A DNA stretch of 64,000 bases from Cherax quadricarinatus (GCF_038502225.1 NC_091378.1:4164925-4228924), one strand, 5' to 3'; counted from the stretch's first letter, positions 9,660 to 20,254 are shown. A program made the numbers and translations. Notes: generated by a model from the sequence alone, not told the origin.

Positions 9660-9800
9660 TGATCTCTGGCTGAAAGAGACTCGAACCTACGAACCCTGGA
9701 ACAAGGTACGCAGTGCTTTACCAATCTACCCACACTAGACTGCGTACCTTGTTCCAAGGTTCGTAGGTTCGAGTCTCCTTCAGCCAGAGATCAGTGTTTG
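9657..9800. mobile_element. Head-to-head tRNA-like SINE palindrome
   Basis: The two halves are near-perfect inverted copies of about 65-70 bp. Each reads outward with a tRNA-like head (TAGATTGGTAAAGCACTG on the minus half, CTGCGTACCTTGTTCC in both) and a B-box-like GGTTCGAGTCT, then CAGCCAGAGATCAGTGT. It is bordered on both sides by (TA)n. Confidence 0.7.
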
Positions 9801-9830
9801 TGTATATTTCGCCTGCTCTTGCGAATTCCT

Positions 9831-9833
<3 letters not shown>

Positions 9834-9927
<94 letters not shown>
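9834..9927. repeat. (TA)n microsatellite
   Basis: About 45 TA units, right border of the palindrome. Met/Tyr/Ile frames across it are artefacts. Confidence 0.95.
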
Positions 9928-9929
<2 letters not shown>

Positions 9930-9984
9930 GGTACATAGTGACGTGAAGAGTCATGTTCACTGTATATAGTCATGTACTCTCTGT

Positions 9985-10085
9985 TCAGGTAGATGCATTT
10001 GTGACTTGATAAAGTCCACTATGTGGGCGAAATGTAGTCAATGAAGGATCCCATTATACTGCATTTGTATCTATTTCCCATCGTG
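9985..10085 (+). mobile_element. Hairpin module, plus strand
   Basis: GACTTGATAAAGTCCACTATG, TGGGCGAAATG, AGTCAATGAAGGATCCCA and TACTGCATTTGTATC. Inverted partner of 9375-9475. The upstream CATGTACTCTCTG..CAGGTAGAT also matches the partner's flank (inverted), so the whole 9375-10085 interval is bounded by an inverted repeat. Confidence 0.65.
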
Positions 10086-10400
10086 TGGGTATTTTATGCT
10101 ATTTATCTCAAAGATTTCAAATAATATGGAGACAGGATCTAAATCTATAACGTTAACATCACAACTTAGTGGAGTGACAGAGCGAGTGTAGAATGAAATC
10201 AGTGAAAAGCAGGAGTGCCGGGAGCACCACAGTCAGGCTGATCAGCAGCTAGAGTAACCTGACCAACTTATCTGTTGGTAATTTCCCTTACGTAGGATGG
10301 GTGTTCGGAGTCTTGTGCCTCTTACACTTAATGCATCCTTGCAATGATGTATTTTGCACCGTCTACTGATTTTCTTGCTTCTAGGATTACTGGGGTAGAT
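10086..10400. other. No gene seen
   Basis: Unique sequence; nothing supported. Confidence 0.3.
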
Positions 10401-10905
10401 TGTGAGGGTAGGGTAGACAACAGAATGATGAGGTAGGGGATATATGGGAGGGGTTAAGGGAAGAAAGTAGAGGGAGGTTGGCAGGCTCATCTGTTGGGAG
10501 GGAGGGAGGGGGTTGATGGTTGGGGTGGTGACCATGGAGAGGTAGGAAGATATGGAAGGGAGGGGAGGGAAGGTGGGGTGGGGTGGGAGTGGTTGGCCAG
10601 GTAGGGAAGGCTGAGATTGTGAGTTGGGGTGGGGTTTTCAGGTTAGGAGTTGGTTATGGGGGTGGGTGGGGTTTATTAGTAGGGAAAGGAGGGGTGGAGA
10701 TGTTGGTTTGGGTGGCAAATAGGTAGGAAAGGTTGGGGTTGATATGTACGTGATGGGTATGGATGTTGCTTGGGGATGTTGGGGTGTTTAAGGAGGGGTG
10801 GTGTGGAGGTTGGGAGAGAGAAGAGAAAGCCAGTAGGGAGGGATGTTGGGGAAGTTGGGGTGAGCAGGTAGATAAGGGTGTGGGGGTGGGGTGGGAGGGG
10901 TAACT
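10400..10905 (+). repeat. G-rich tract with G-quadruplex potential
   Basis: The plus strand has many runs of three or more G. GTGGGGTGGGGTGGGAG at about 10573 and GGGGGTGGGGTGGGAGGGG at about 10880-10900 fit the four-run G-quadruplex pattern with one-base loops. The minus strand frame is Pro/Thr/Ser-rich through composition alone. Confidence 0.7.
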
Positions 10906-11111
10906 GGCATATTAGTATGTGTGGTGGCTGTGGGTGACGCTGGTAATTTATACACCCAGTCTGTGTCTTGTTCTGCTGCTATTGTTTATTTGTTAATAGT
11001 TCCACTTGTACTGTTACTGAAGACAGGGGGGGTGGGCCTCCACCCCCCCTCCATGTTCATGTCACCCTGCCTCCACTAATGCATCAATTCTCTCTCTCTC
11101 TCTTCCTCCAG

Positions 11112-11170
11112 GTAAGACACCTCGCTCACTTTGTCGCAGTCATTTACTTAAGAAATAGCCTAGACGAAGG
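11112..11170 (+). CDS. Candidate 59-bp internal exon (weak)
   Basis: A pyrimidine tract (CTCTCTCTCTCTTCCTCCAG, ending 11111) looks like a splice acceptor, and AAGG/GTGAGTAC at 11167-11178 looks like a donor. The 59 bases between them are open in one frame and read VRHLAHFVAVIYLRNSLDEG (last G completed across the junction). It lies between a G-rich tract and a minisatellite in sequence with higher GC than most gaps. I do not recognise the peptide. The first bases GTAAGA also look like a donor, so the acceptor could be chance. No neighbouring exon was found. Confidence 0.2.
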
Positions 11171-11198
11171 GTGAGTACACAGACTCTGTTTTGAAGAA

Positions 11199-12247
11199 TG
11201 GAAGTCACAGTACCGTGGGTGTGACAGGTCACAGTACCGTGGGTGTGACAAGTCACAGTACCGTGGGTGTGACAAGTCACAGTACCGTGGGTGTGACAAG
11301 TCACAGTACCGTGGGTGTGACAGGTCACAGTACCGTGGGTGTGACAAGTCACAGTACCGTGGGTGTGACAAGTCACAGTACCGTGGGTGTGACAGGTCAC
11401 AGTACCGTGGGTGTGACAGGTCACAGTACCGTGGGTGTGACAGGTCACAGTACCGTGGGTGTGACAGGTCACAGTACCGTGGGTGTGACAGGTCACAGTA
11501 CCGTGGGTGTGACAAGTCACAGTACCTTGGGTGTGACAGGTCACAGTACCGTGGGTGTGACAGGTCACAGTACCGTGGGTGTGACAGGTCACAGTACCGT
11601 GGGTGTGACAGGTCACAGTACCGTGGGTGTGACAGGTCACAGTACCGTGGGTGTGATAGGTCACAGTACCGTGGGTGTGACAGGTCACAGTACCGTGGGT
11701 GTGACAGGTCACAGTACCGTGGGTGTGACAGGTCACAGTACCGTGGGTGTGACAGGTCACAGTACCGTGGGTGTGACAGGTCACAGTACCGTGGGTGTGA
11801 CAGGTCACAGTACCGTGGGTGTGACAAGTCACAATACCGTGGTTGTGACAAGTCACAGTACCGTGGGTGTGACAAGTCACAGTACCGTGGGTGTGACAAG
11901 TCACAGTACCGTGGGTGTGACAAGTCACAGTACCGTGGGTGTGACAAGTCACAGTACCTTGGGTGTGACAAGTCACAATACCGTGGGTGTGACAAGTCAC
12001 AGTACCTTGGGTGTGACAAGTCACAGTACCTTGGGTGTGACAAGTCACAGTACCTTGGGTGTGACAAGTCACAGTACCGTGGGTGTGACAAGTCACAGTA
12101 CCTTGGGTGTGACAAGTCACAGTACCTTGGGTGTGACAAGTCACAGTACCTTGGGTGTGACAAGTCACAGTACCGTGGGTGTGACAAGTCACAGTACCGT
12201 GGGTGTGACAAGTCACAGTACCTTGGGTGTGACAAGTCACAGTACCC
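11199..12247 (+). repeat. 24-bp minisatellite, about 44 copies
   Basis: The unit contains CACAGTACCGTGGGTGTGAC and A(G/A)GT. Being 24 bp with no stop in several frames, it keeps long frames open on both strands (HSTVGVTG plus; TCHTHGTV and SHPRYCDL minus). GACAGG variants dominate about 11390-11820, GACAAG variants the 3' half, and ACCTTGG variants cluster after 11940. Confidence 0.95.
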
Positions 12248-12417
12248 TCAAGTTACAGTAAATGGTTTGGTGTTAACTATCATGAAGGTCGAGATGCAAG
12301 TTGCACTAGTGTGTATATACCGACACTCATGGTATATACAGAGACGTGTGTATCGTCTGGTATATATTAATCGTTATTTTAGATATTAAATTATTCTTGA
12401 TTGGTTGTTTACATTTA

Positions 12418-14563
12418 ATGTGTAGATACTTAATGACCCTCGTGTAGTAGATACTTAATGACCCTCGTGTAGTAGATACTTAATGACCCTCGTGTAGTAG
12501 ATACTTAATGACCCTCGTGTAGTAGATACTTAATGATCCTCGTGTAGTAGATACTTAATGACCCTCGTGTAGTAGATACTTAATGACCCTCGTGTAGTAG
12601 ATACTTAATGACCCTCGTGTAGTAGATACTTAATGACCCTCGTGTAGTAGATACTTAATGACCCTCGTGTAGTAGATACTTAATGACCCTTGTGTAGTAG
12701 ACTTAATGACCCTCGTGTAGTATATAGACTTAATGACCCTCGTGTAGTAGATACTTAATGACCCTTGTGTAGTAGACTTAATGACCCTCGTGTAGTATAT
12801 AGACTTAATGACCCTCGTGTAGTAGATACTTAATGACCCTCGTGTAGTAGATACTTAATGACCCTCGTGTAGTAGATACTTAATGACCCTTGTGTAGTAG
12901 ACTTAATGACCCTCGTGTAGTATATAGACTTAATGACCCTCGTGTAGTAGATACTTAATGACCCTCGTGTAGTATATACTTAATGACCCTCGTGTAGTAG
13001 ATACTTAATGACCCTCGTGTAGTAGATACTTAATGACCCTCGTGTAGTAGATACTTAATGACCCTCGTGTAGTAGATACTTAATGACCCTCGTGTAGTAG
13101 ATACTTAATGACCCTCGTGTAGTATATAGACTTAATGACCCTCGTGTAGTAGATACTTAATGACCCTCGTGTAGTATATACTTAATGACCCTCGTGTAGT
13201 AGATACTTAATGACCCTCGTGTAGTAGATACTTAATGACCCTCGTGTAGTAGATACTTAATGACCCTCGTGTAGTAGATACTTAATGACCCTCGTGTAGT
13301 AGATACTTAATGACCCTCGTGTAGTATATAGACTTAATGACCCATGTGTAGTAGATACTTAATGACCCTCGTGTAGTAGATACTTAATGACCCTCGTGTA
13401 GTAGATACTTAATGACCCTCGTGTAGTAGATACTTAATGACCCTCGTGTAGTAGATACTTAATGACCCTCGTGTAGTAGATACTTAATGACCCTCGTGTA
13501 GTAGATACTTAATGACCCTCGTGTAGTAGATACTTAATGACCCTCGTGTAGTAGATACTTAATGACCCTCGTGTAGTAGATACTTAATGACCCTCGTGTA
13601 GTAGATACTTAATGACCCTCGTGTAGTAGATACTTAATGACCCTCGTGTAGTAGATACTTAATGACCCTCGTGTAGTAGATACTTAATGACCCTCGTGTA
13701 GTATATAGACTTAATGACCCTCGTGTAGTAGATACTTAATGACCCTCGTGTAGTATATACTTAATGACCCTCGTGTAGTAGATACTTAATGACCCTCGTG
13801 TAGTAGATACTTAATGACCCTCGTGTAGTAGATACTTAATGACCCTCGTGTAGTAGATACTTAATGACCCTCGTGTAGTAGATACTTAATGACCCTCGTG
13901 TAGTATATAGACTTAATGACCCATGTGTAGTAGATACTTAATGACCCTCGTGTAGTAGATACTTAATGACCCTCGTGTAGTAGATACTTAATGACCCTCG
14001 TGTAGTAGATACTTAATGACCCTCGTGTAGTAGATACTTAATGACCCTCGTGTAGTAGATACTTAATGACCCTCGTGTAGTAGATACTTAATGACCCTCG
14101 TGTAGTAGATACTTAATGACCCTCGTGTAGTAGATACTTAATGACCCTCGTGTAGTAGATACTTAATGACCCTCGTGTAGTAGATACTTAATGACCCTCG
14201 TGTAGTAGATACTTAATGACCCTCGTGTAGTAGATACTTAATGACCCTCGTGTACTAGATACTTAATGACCCTCGTGTAGTAGATACTTAGTGACCCTCG
14301 TGTAGTAGATACTTAATGACCCTCGTGTAGTAGATACTTAATGACCCTCGTGTACTAGATACTTAATGACCCTCGTGTAGTAGATACTTAGTGACTCTCG
14401 TGTAGTAGATACTTAATGACCCTCGTGTAGTATATAGACTTAATGACCCTCGTGTAGTAGATAGACTTAATGACCCTTGTGTAGTAGACTTAATGACCCT
14501 CGTGCAGTAGATAGACTTAATGACCCTTGTGTAGTAGACTTAATGACCCTCGTGTAGTAGCCT
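12418..14563 (+). repeat. 25-bp minisatellite, about 86 copies, with higher-order duplication
   Basis: The unit joins GTAGTAGATAC with TTAATGACCCTCGT. Variants TATATAGAC, TATATAC, CCCTTGTG and CCCATGTG mark sub-blocks. The rare CCCATGTG variant occurs at 13341 and again at 13920 with matching neighbours, showing a ~579-bp internal duplication. Stops in every unit exclude coding. A single unit with flanks is present at about 18383-18412. Confidence 0.95.
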
Positions 14564-14594
14564 TTAATCTTGAAATAATTAAAGTTGCGCAACA

Positions 14595-14650
14595 GGCTCT
14601 CTTAGGGGCAACGTTTCGCTCTATTTAGAGCTTTATAAAGTTACGACTTT
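14595..14650 (-). mobile_element. Hairpin module, minus strand, at the array edge
   Basis: On the minus strand: ACTTTATAAAGCTCTAAAT, AGAGCGAAACGTTGCCC. Stem II is GCTCT/AGAGC. It begins about 30 bp after the end of the 25-bp array. Confidence 0.65.
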
Positions 14651-14704
14651 CTAAAGCTCTGCAAAGGGGCTCTTTTGCAATTTTTATCTTCATCAGACAG
14701 TAGA

Positions 14705-14845
14705 GGTATATCACCCTGCACCAACAGTAACAGTCTGGTTGATCAGACCCTGACCCGCCACAAGACCTGGTCTCAGACCGAGCCACGGGAGCGTTGACTC
14801 TCGAAACCCTCTCCAGATATACTCCAGGTATACCAGTATATCGAT
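14705..14845 (+). mobile_element. LINE family 1 tail fragment
   Basis: CAACAGTAACAGTCTGGTTG, ATCAGACCCTGACCCG, GACCTGGTCTCAGACCGAGC and GGGAGCGTTGACTC correspond to the family-1 3' end, followed by TCCAGATATACTCCAGGTATA. Confidence 0.75.
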
Positions 14846-14879
14846 TTTTCTTAGTATAGCAAGACACATCTAATGAAGA

Positions 14880-15110
14880 ACGCTCTAGCAGCAACAACAG
14901 CCTGGTTGACCAGGCAAGCACTAGACGATCCTGGCCCAAGGTCGGGCTCCGGGAGTAGAAAGACTCACAAGTCACCAAAGGTATATTTCCTCTCAGTATT
15001 TTATATGTCGTTATCGTGTCCCTCCCCTATCCTCTCCTCCAGTGTCGTCAGGTTTATTTCCTTAACCTCTCCTCGTGGGACATAATTCTCACCTCCGGGA
15101 CTAGTCTTGT
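14880..15110 (+). mobile_element. LINE family 1-associated repeat fragment
   Basis: CAGCAACAACAGCCTGGTTG, then GATCCTGGCCCAAGGTCGGG, CTCCGGGAGTAGAAAGAC and TCACCAAAGGTAT. The last segment recurs at 16783-16850 and at 42062-42115, where it interrupts a LINE reverse transcriptase. The sequence from 14995 (TATGTCGTTATCGTGTCCC) may be further repeat. Confidence 0.6.
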
Positions 15111-15291
15111 TGCAAACCTTTACACTTCCTTTAATTTCTGGTGTATATACCAGGATAATTAGCTATGCAAATTCTTGGATAAGTTAGGTAAGTATTACGG
15201 AAATCTAAGTTAGGTTAAGTTGGTGTATGAACTTTGATACAAAATAATATGTTTTAGTTACCAAAGTTCTAAGTTTGGGCCGATTACTTAG

Positions 15292-15452
15292 GTATAAAGT
15301 ATACTTGTATATAATGTTATACTTGTATATAATGTTATACTTGTATATAATGTTATACTTGTATATAATGTTATACTTGTATATAATGTTATACTTGTAT
15401 ATAATGTTATACTTGTATATAATGTTATACTTGTATATAATGTTATACTTGG
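15292..15452 (+). repeat. 18-bp minisatellite, about 9 copies
   Basis: Near-perfect ACTTGTATATAATGTTAT units. The 18-bp period leaves a Tyr/Leu/Ile/Met frame open by chance. Confidence 0.95.
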
Positions 15453-15465
15453 GAATTTAATTGTT

Positions 15466-16335
15466 AGCTAGGTTATAGTGCTCTTAGTTAGCTAGGTTAT
15501 AGTGCTCTTAGTTAGCTAGGTTATAGTGCTCTTAGTTAGCTAGGTTATAGTGCTCTTAGTTAGCTAGGTTATAGTGCTCTTAGTTAGCTAGGTTATAGTG
15601 CTCTTAGTTAGCTAGGTTATAGTGCTCTTAGTTAGCTAGGTTATAGTGCTCTTAGTTAGCTAGGTTATGGTGCTCTTAGTTAGCTAGGTTATAGTGCTCT
15701 TAGTTAGCTAGGTTATAGTGCTCTTAGTTAGCTAGGTTATAGTGCTCTTAGCTAGGTTATAGTGCTCTTAGTTAGCTAGGTTATAGTGCTCTTAGTTAGC
15801 TAGGTTATAGTGCTCTTAGCTAGGTTATAGTGCTCTTAGTTAGCTAGGTTATAGTGCTCTTAGTTAGCTAGGTTATAGTGCTCTTAGTTAGCTAGATTAT
15901 AGAGCTTTTATTGTAAGTTAGATTATAGTGCTCTTAGGATTAGCTAGGTTATAGAGCTTAGTGTCAGATTATAGTGCTCTTAGGATTAGCTAGGTTATAG
16001 AGCTTAGTGTCAGATTATAGTGCTCTTAGGATTAGCTAGGTTATAGAGCTTAAAGTGTCAGCTAGATTATAGTGCTCTTAGGATTAGCTAGGTTATAGAG
16101 CTTAGTGTCAGATTATAGTGCTCTTAGGATTAGCTAGGTTATAGAGCTTAAAGTGTCAGATTATAGTGCTCTTAGGATTAGCTAGGTTATAGAGCTTAAA
16201 GTGTCAGATTATAGTGCTCTTAGGATTAGCTAGGTTATAGAGCTTAAAGTGTCAGATTATAGTGCTCTTAGGATTAGCTAGGTTATAGAGCTTAAAGTGT
16301 CAGATTATAGTGCTCTTAGGATTAGCTAGGTTATA
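15466..16335 (+). repeat. 24-bp array passing into a ~46-49-bp compound array
   Basis: To about 15890 the unit is GTTAGCTAGGTTATAGTG plus CTCTTA (about 18 copies). From about 15900 it becomes a dimeric unit: AGGATTAGCTAGGTTATAGA, GCTTA(AA)GTGTCA and GATTATAGTGCTCTT, about 9 copies. The later units look like a diverged two-monomer unit that was itself amplified. Confidence 0.9.
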
Positions 16336-16780
16336 GGGCATTTTGGGTAAGCAGGATTGGCCGGCGGGAGTGTATATAATTGCGGGCGAGGGGTGAGTGA
16401 CGTACCAAGTATGGGGGTATCATTTTGAGGGAAGGGGGGGGAGGGTGTTGTGAGGCGGGTATGAGTGACAGGCGACATAGGGGAGGGGGTATTATAAGGA
16501 GGGAGGGGGTCCTAGGCTCCCCCTGACCGCTGGCTTCTACCCTTGACAAAGCCACCCCACTGCTGGCCCTTACCTGCCCTCCACCCGGGTAAATAGGGCT
16601 CGTTAGGGCGCCTCGCTTACCTATTGAGGGCCTGGCTGGCAGGAATGGGCCCTCAATGGTTGGGCATCAGGGGTACTAGTGGTGTCGTCTAGCTGGGACA
16701 CGCATTTTCACAAACATTAATCTCATTATTTCTCTCGTTTTGGTTCCCGTGAATAGTTAAGAAGAAAAAAGCCATTTTGA
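16336..16780. other. GC-richer unique sequence, no gene seen
   Basis: Includes a G-rich stretch (16430-16450, GGGGGGGGAGGGTG) and a Pro/Cys-rich region. No repeat or family identified. Confidence 0.35.
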
Positions 16781-16782
16781 CG

Positions 16783-18030
16783 AGCCTGGCCCATGGCCGG
16801 GCTCCGAGAATAGTAAGACTCTCTGAACTCATCAAAGATATATTTGCATAAGAATCATATCTTTATTGTAGGTTTTCTCTCTAGGTGGCGCTCAGAGCAT
16901 CTCAGTTTTCCCGTGGAAACTATGGTAAGAACAAGTGTTTTGTGTGGTAAATCGGAGGCGGCCATAGTGAAGAGCTCTGTTCCACAAGGCACAGTACTCG
17001 CCCCCATCTTATTCCTTATCCTCATATCAGACATAAACAGAGATATACACCACAGCACCGTATCATCCTTTGCGGATGATACTAGGATCTGCATGAGGCT
17101 GTCATCTGCTGAGGACGCGGTTAACCTCCAAGAAGATATAAACAAAGTTTTCCAGTGGGCAACGGTAAACAATATGATGTTCAATGAGGACAAATTCCAA
17201 CTACTCCGTTATGGAAAACTGGAGGAGATAATAACTAGAACAGAGTATACTACTGACTCCGGCCATACAATAGAGCGGAAAAATAATGTAAGGGACCTGG
17301 GAGTAGTAATGTCTGAGGATCTCACTTTCAAGGATCACAACAGTGCCACGATCGCACGTGCAAAGAAAATGATAGGATGGATAATGAGAACTTTCAAAAC
17401 GAGAGATGCCAAGCCCATGATGATCCTTTTCAAATCACTTGTTCTCTCTAGGCTGGAATACTGCTGTACATTAACATCTCCATTCAAAGCAGGTGAAATC
17501 GCAGATCTAGAGAGTGTACAGAGATCCTTTACTGCACGTATAAGTTCTGTCAAGCACCTTAACTACTGGGAACACTTGGAAGCACTTGACTTGTACTCGT
17601 TGGAACGCAGGAGGGAGAGATATATCATAATCTACACTTGGAAAATCTTGGAAGGAATGGTCCCAAATCTGCACACAGAAATCACTCCCTACGAAAGTAA
17701 AAGACTGGGCAGGCGATGCAAAATGCCCCCAATAAAAAGTAGGGGCGCCATTGATACACTAAGAGAAAACACCATAAGTGTCCGGGGCCCAAGACTGTTC
17801 AACAGCCTCCCATCAAGCATTAGGGGAATTGCCAATAAGCCCCTGGCTGCCTTCAAGAGAGCTGGACAGAAACCTAAAGTCAGTGCCGGATCAGCCGGGC
17901 TGTGGCTCGTACGTTGGACTGCGTGCGGCCAGCAGTAACAGCCTAGTTGATCAGGCCCTGATCCATCGGGAGGCCTGGTCATGGACCGGGCCGCGGGGGC
18001 GTTGATCCCCGGAATAACCTCCAGGTAGCC
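16783..18030 (+). mobile_element. LINE family 1, 5'-truncated copy (longest in window)
   Basis: Non-LTR retrotransposon of the Jockey/CR1 type, judged from the reverse transcriptase motifs in 16844-17938. It lacks ORF1, endonuclease and the first part of the RT. The 3' end (CAGTAACAGCCTAGTTGATC, GGACCGGGCCGCGGGGGCG, ATCCCCGGAATAACCTCCAG) is the sequence found as tail-only fragments throughout the window. No poly-A is seen. Confidence 0.88.
16844..17938 (+). pseudogene. LINE reverse transcriptase, 3' part, frameshifted
   Basis: The 364-residue frame contains RT motif VPQGT (residues 46-50) and the catalytic box FADDT (76-80), followed by the connection/thumb region (NNVRDLGVVMSEDLTF; SRLEYCC; ADLESVQRSFTARI) and the C-terminal GPRLFNSLPSSIRGI. 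The enzyme would copy LINE RNA into DNA at a nicked target. The N-terminal finger motifs and endonuclease are missing, so it is a fragment. Near residue 339 (about 17860) two bases are missing compared with the minus-strand copy at 33283-33500 (FKRELDRDLKSV). The frame then runs into AGQKPKVSAGS and stops, while the original C-terminus continues in another frame to about 18003. The chosen start is only the first ATG in the surviving frame and is not the natural start. Confidence 0.88.
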
Positions 18031-18199
18031 CTTAGGCGCAGGTTAGAACCTGTCTGCCCTAACCACCGGCTTAACCATCTTTATCTTAGTGGAGGCTCAG
18101 GTGACTTTCTTGAACGACCCAACCTGGTTAGGGAAGTGCTGAGGTGTGTGTGTGTGTGTGAAGACGGAACTGTATAGCTATCATTGGAATTTGTGTTAT

Positions 18200-18265
18200 G
18201 GGAGATTCTTGAGGTATATTCAAGGCGTGGCCAGGAGCTGTGAATCGACCCTTACAACCACATAC
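18200..18265 (+). mobile_element. LINE family 3 tail fragment
   Basis: AGGCGTGGCCAGGAGCTGTG, AATCGACCC and AACCACATACAGGCAAGTAC match the family-3 tail at 55430-55485. Confidence 0.65.
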
Positions 18266-18720
18266 AGGCAAGTACACGGGTATATATACCGGAAATTGTA
18301 CGTATGTCTCATTATACCCCAACAGCTTATTATTTTAGGTTTTAAAGTATTCTTGACTGGTGGTGAACAGGTGACAAGCAGCCTTAATGACCCTCGTGTA
18401 GTAGATAGACTTTATCTCTGATGAACCAGACAAGGAATACACTGTAATCCATATTTTAGATATTAAGTTCTTGATCTGTGGTTATGGACAAGTGATATGT
18501 AGTGTTAACAATTGTGTAGTGTAGTCGATAGTTTTCAAACCTAATAAACCAAATAACCTAGATATTCAGACAGGGTATATACACTGAGCATATTCCTCAC
18601 TGGTGGTTTATAGGGTAAATGGAGGTCGATTGGTTTTAAACCTGACAAGCCAACCAGGTATATACAGGGTCTATATACTGGGTGGCATATATCTGTATAT
18701 ATATACATGGAGCAATACAA
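18266..18720 (+). mobile_element. Degenerate dispersed repeat holding the seed of the 25-bp array
   Basis: Three or four loose ~110-140-bp units share TTTTAG(A/G)TATTAA, TTCTTGA(C/T), TGGTGGT..A.AGG, AAACC.GA..AACCA and GGTATATAC. The first includes CTTAATGACCCTCGTGTAG at about 18383-18401, one copy of the 12418-14563 minisatellite unit. The flank at 12300-12417 (TTTTAGATATTAAAT, ATTCTTGATTGG) also aligns here. Confidence 0.6.
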
Positions 18721-18734
18721 TTACCTGCCACTAG

Positions 18735-19390
18735 CTAGGAACTAATTGCAACTAGTTCTTACTAGTAAAGAACTAACTAGAACAAGAAACAAGAAACTAA
18801 CTACAACTGCCTGTCACACAGATCTGCAGTTACCACTTACTAGCAAGGAACTAACTGGTACCACCTTTCACTAGCAAGGCAATATCTGAAACTATCTCTT
18901 ACTAGCAAGGAACTAACTGGTACCACCTTTCACTAGCAAGGCAATATCTGGAACTCTTTCTTACTAGCAAGGAACTAACTGGTACCACCTTTCACTAGCA
19001 AGGCAATATCTGGAACTCTTTCTTACTAGCAAGGAACTAACTGGTACCACCTTTCACTAGCAAGGCAATATCTGGAACTCTTTCTTACTAGCAAGGAACT
19101 AACTGGTACCACCTTTCACTAGCAAGGCAATATCTGGAACTCTTTCTTACTAGCAAGGAACTAACTGGTACCACCTTTCACTAGCAAGGCAATATCTGGA
19201 ACTATCTCTTACTAGCAAGGAACTAACTGGTACCACCTTTCACTAGCAAGGCAATATCTGGAACTATCTCTTACTAGCAAGGAACTAACTGGTACCACCT
19301 TTCACTAGCAAGGCAATATCTGGAACTATCTCTTACTAGCAAGGAACTGGAACTACAGTTCACTAGCGAGAAACTAACTGGAGCTGCCTC
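18735..19390 (+). repeat. 62-bp minisatellite, about 8 regular copies
   Basis: The unit joins TTACTAGCAAGGAACTAACT, GGTACCACCTTTCACTAGCA and AGGCAATATCTGGAACT. Each holds two related half-units (ACTAGCAAGG twice), suggesting it arose from a shorter ~31-bp repeat. Flanks are degenerate copies. Confidence 0.9.
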
Positions 19391-19671
19391 CTGCTAGATG
19401 GAAACTAACATTGAAATAGGTAATATTGCATGAAATATAATCAGATATATCGTCTAACAGATAATTATAAATAATTATAGAAGTAATTACAGGCATGTAA
19501 TTAAATAACTTATTGCTAGGTTATCATGATGCTGTTGGTGTCGGGGTCTTCACAGGGTAAATAGGTGTCTGTAGCCTATTTACTGAGGTGAATAGATGTT
19601 TCACAGGCAGTGGGTCCAGTGCTTCCCTCTGGAACATTGTTATAGTAGGCTGCTTTTGTCTTCTAGATGGA

Positions 19672-19672
<1 letters not shown>
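19391..19672. other. No gene seen
   Basis: AT-rich unique sequence with ATAATTA-type words; no supported feature. Confidence 0.3.

Positions 19673-19673
<1 letters not shown>

Positions 19674-19752
<79 letters not shown>
19674..19752. repeat. (CT)n microsatellite
   Basis: About 39 CT units followed by CCCCCCTC. The Ser/Leu frames here are artefacts. Confidence 0.95.
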
Positions 19753-19753
<1 letters not shown>

Positions 19754-19769
19754 CCCTCAGGGAAGGTTC

Positions 19770-19899
19770 CTTGATGTTGGTGAGGGGCTCTTGATTTAGG
19801 GAAATGTATCTGTGCTCCAGTTCCCCGAATTAAGCATGAATGCCTTCCATATCCCCCCAGGCGCTGTATAACCTTACGGGTTTAGCGCTTCCCCTTGAT

Positions 19900-19972
<73 letters not shown>

Positions 19973-19975
19973 GCA
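19770..19975 (+). mobile_element. Retroposon fragment with (AAT)n tail, then (CT)n(CA)n
   Basis: TGATGTTGGTGAGGGGCTC, TTGATTTAGGGAAATG, TCTGTGCTCCAGTTCCCCG, AATTAAGC, then GGTTTAGCGCTTCCCC, TTGATTATAATAATAAT. The same order with the same (AAT)n end occurs at 26090-26207, and its end alone at 51365-51425. This is a short interspersed element ending in a trinucleotide tail. Confidence 0.7.
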
Positions 19976-20254
19976 TCTTCATCTCTCATCTCTCCAAACT
20001 CACAGAGCATCACCATGGGAAAATGGCACCATTCACTCCAGTACAATAGAAATAAGTTACACTGCCTTTAGTTGCTCATCCTACCTTAATTTCTCGTAAA
20101 AAAAATATTAAAAATATATACGTGGGTACGAAGCCTAATGAAAATTAGAGTTAAAAATTGAGGTATATGAGAGAGACGGAGGTTGATGGCAGTACAAGAG
20201 TGAGTGTTGTCGTCTTGGTGGGACGTCAAATGTCTTAACTAGGCCCGTATAACA

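Noticed and set aside
9718..9973. Tyr/Ile-repeat frames
   Set aside because: (TA)n tract translated.
11140..12240. 366-residue minus frame and 356-residue plus frame
   Set aside because: Same 24-bp array read in different frames; no unique N- or C-terminal domain.
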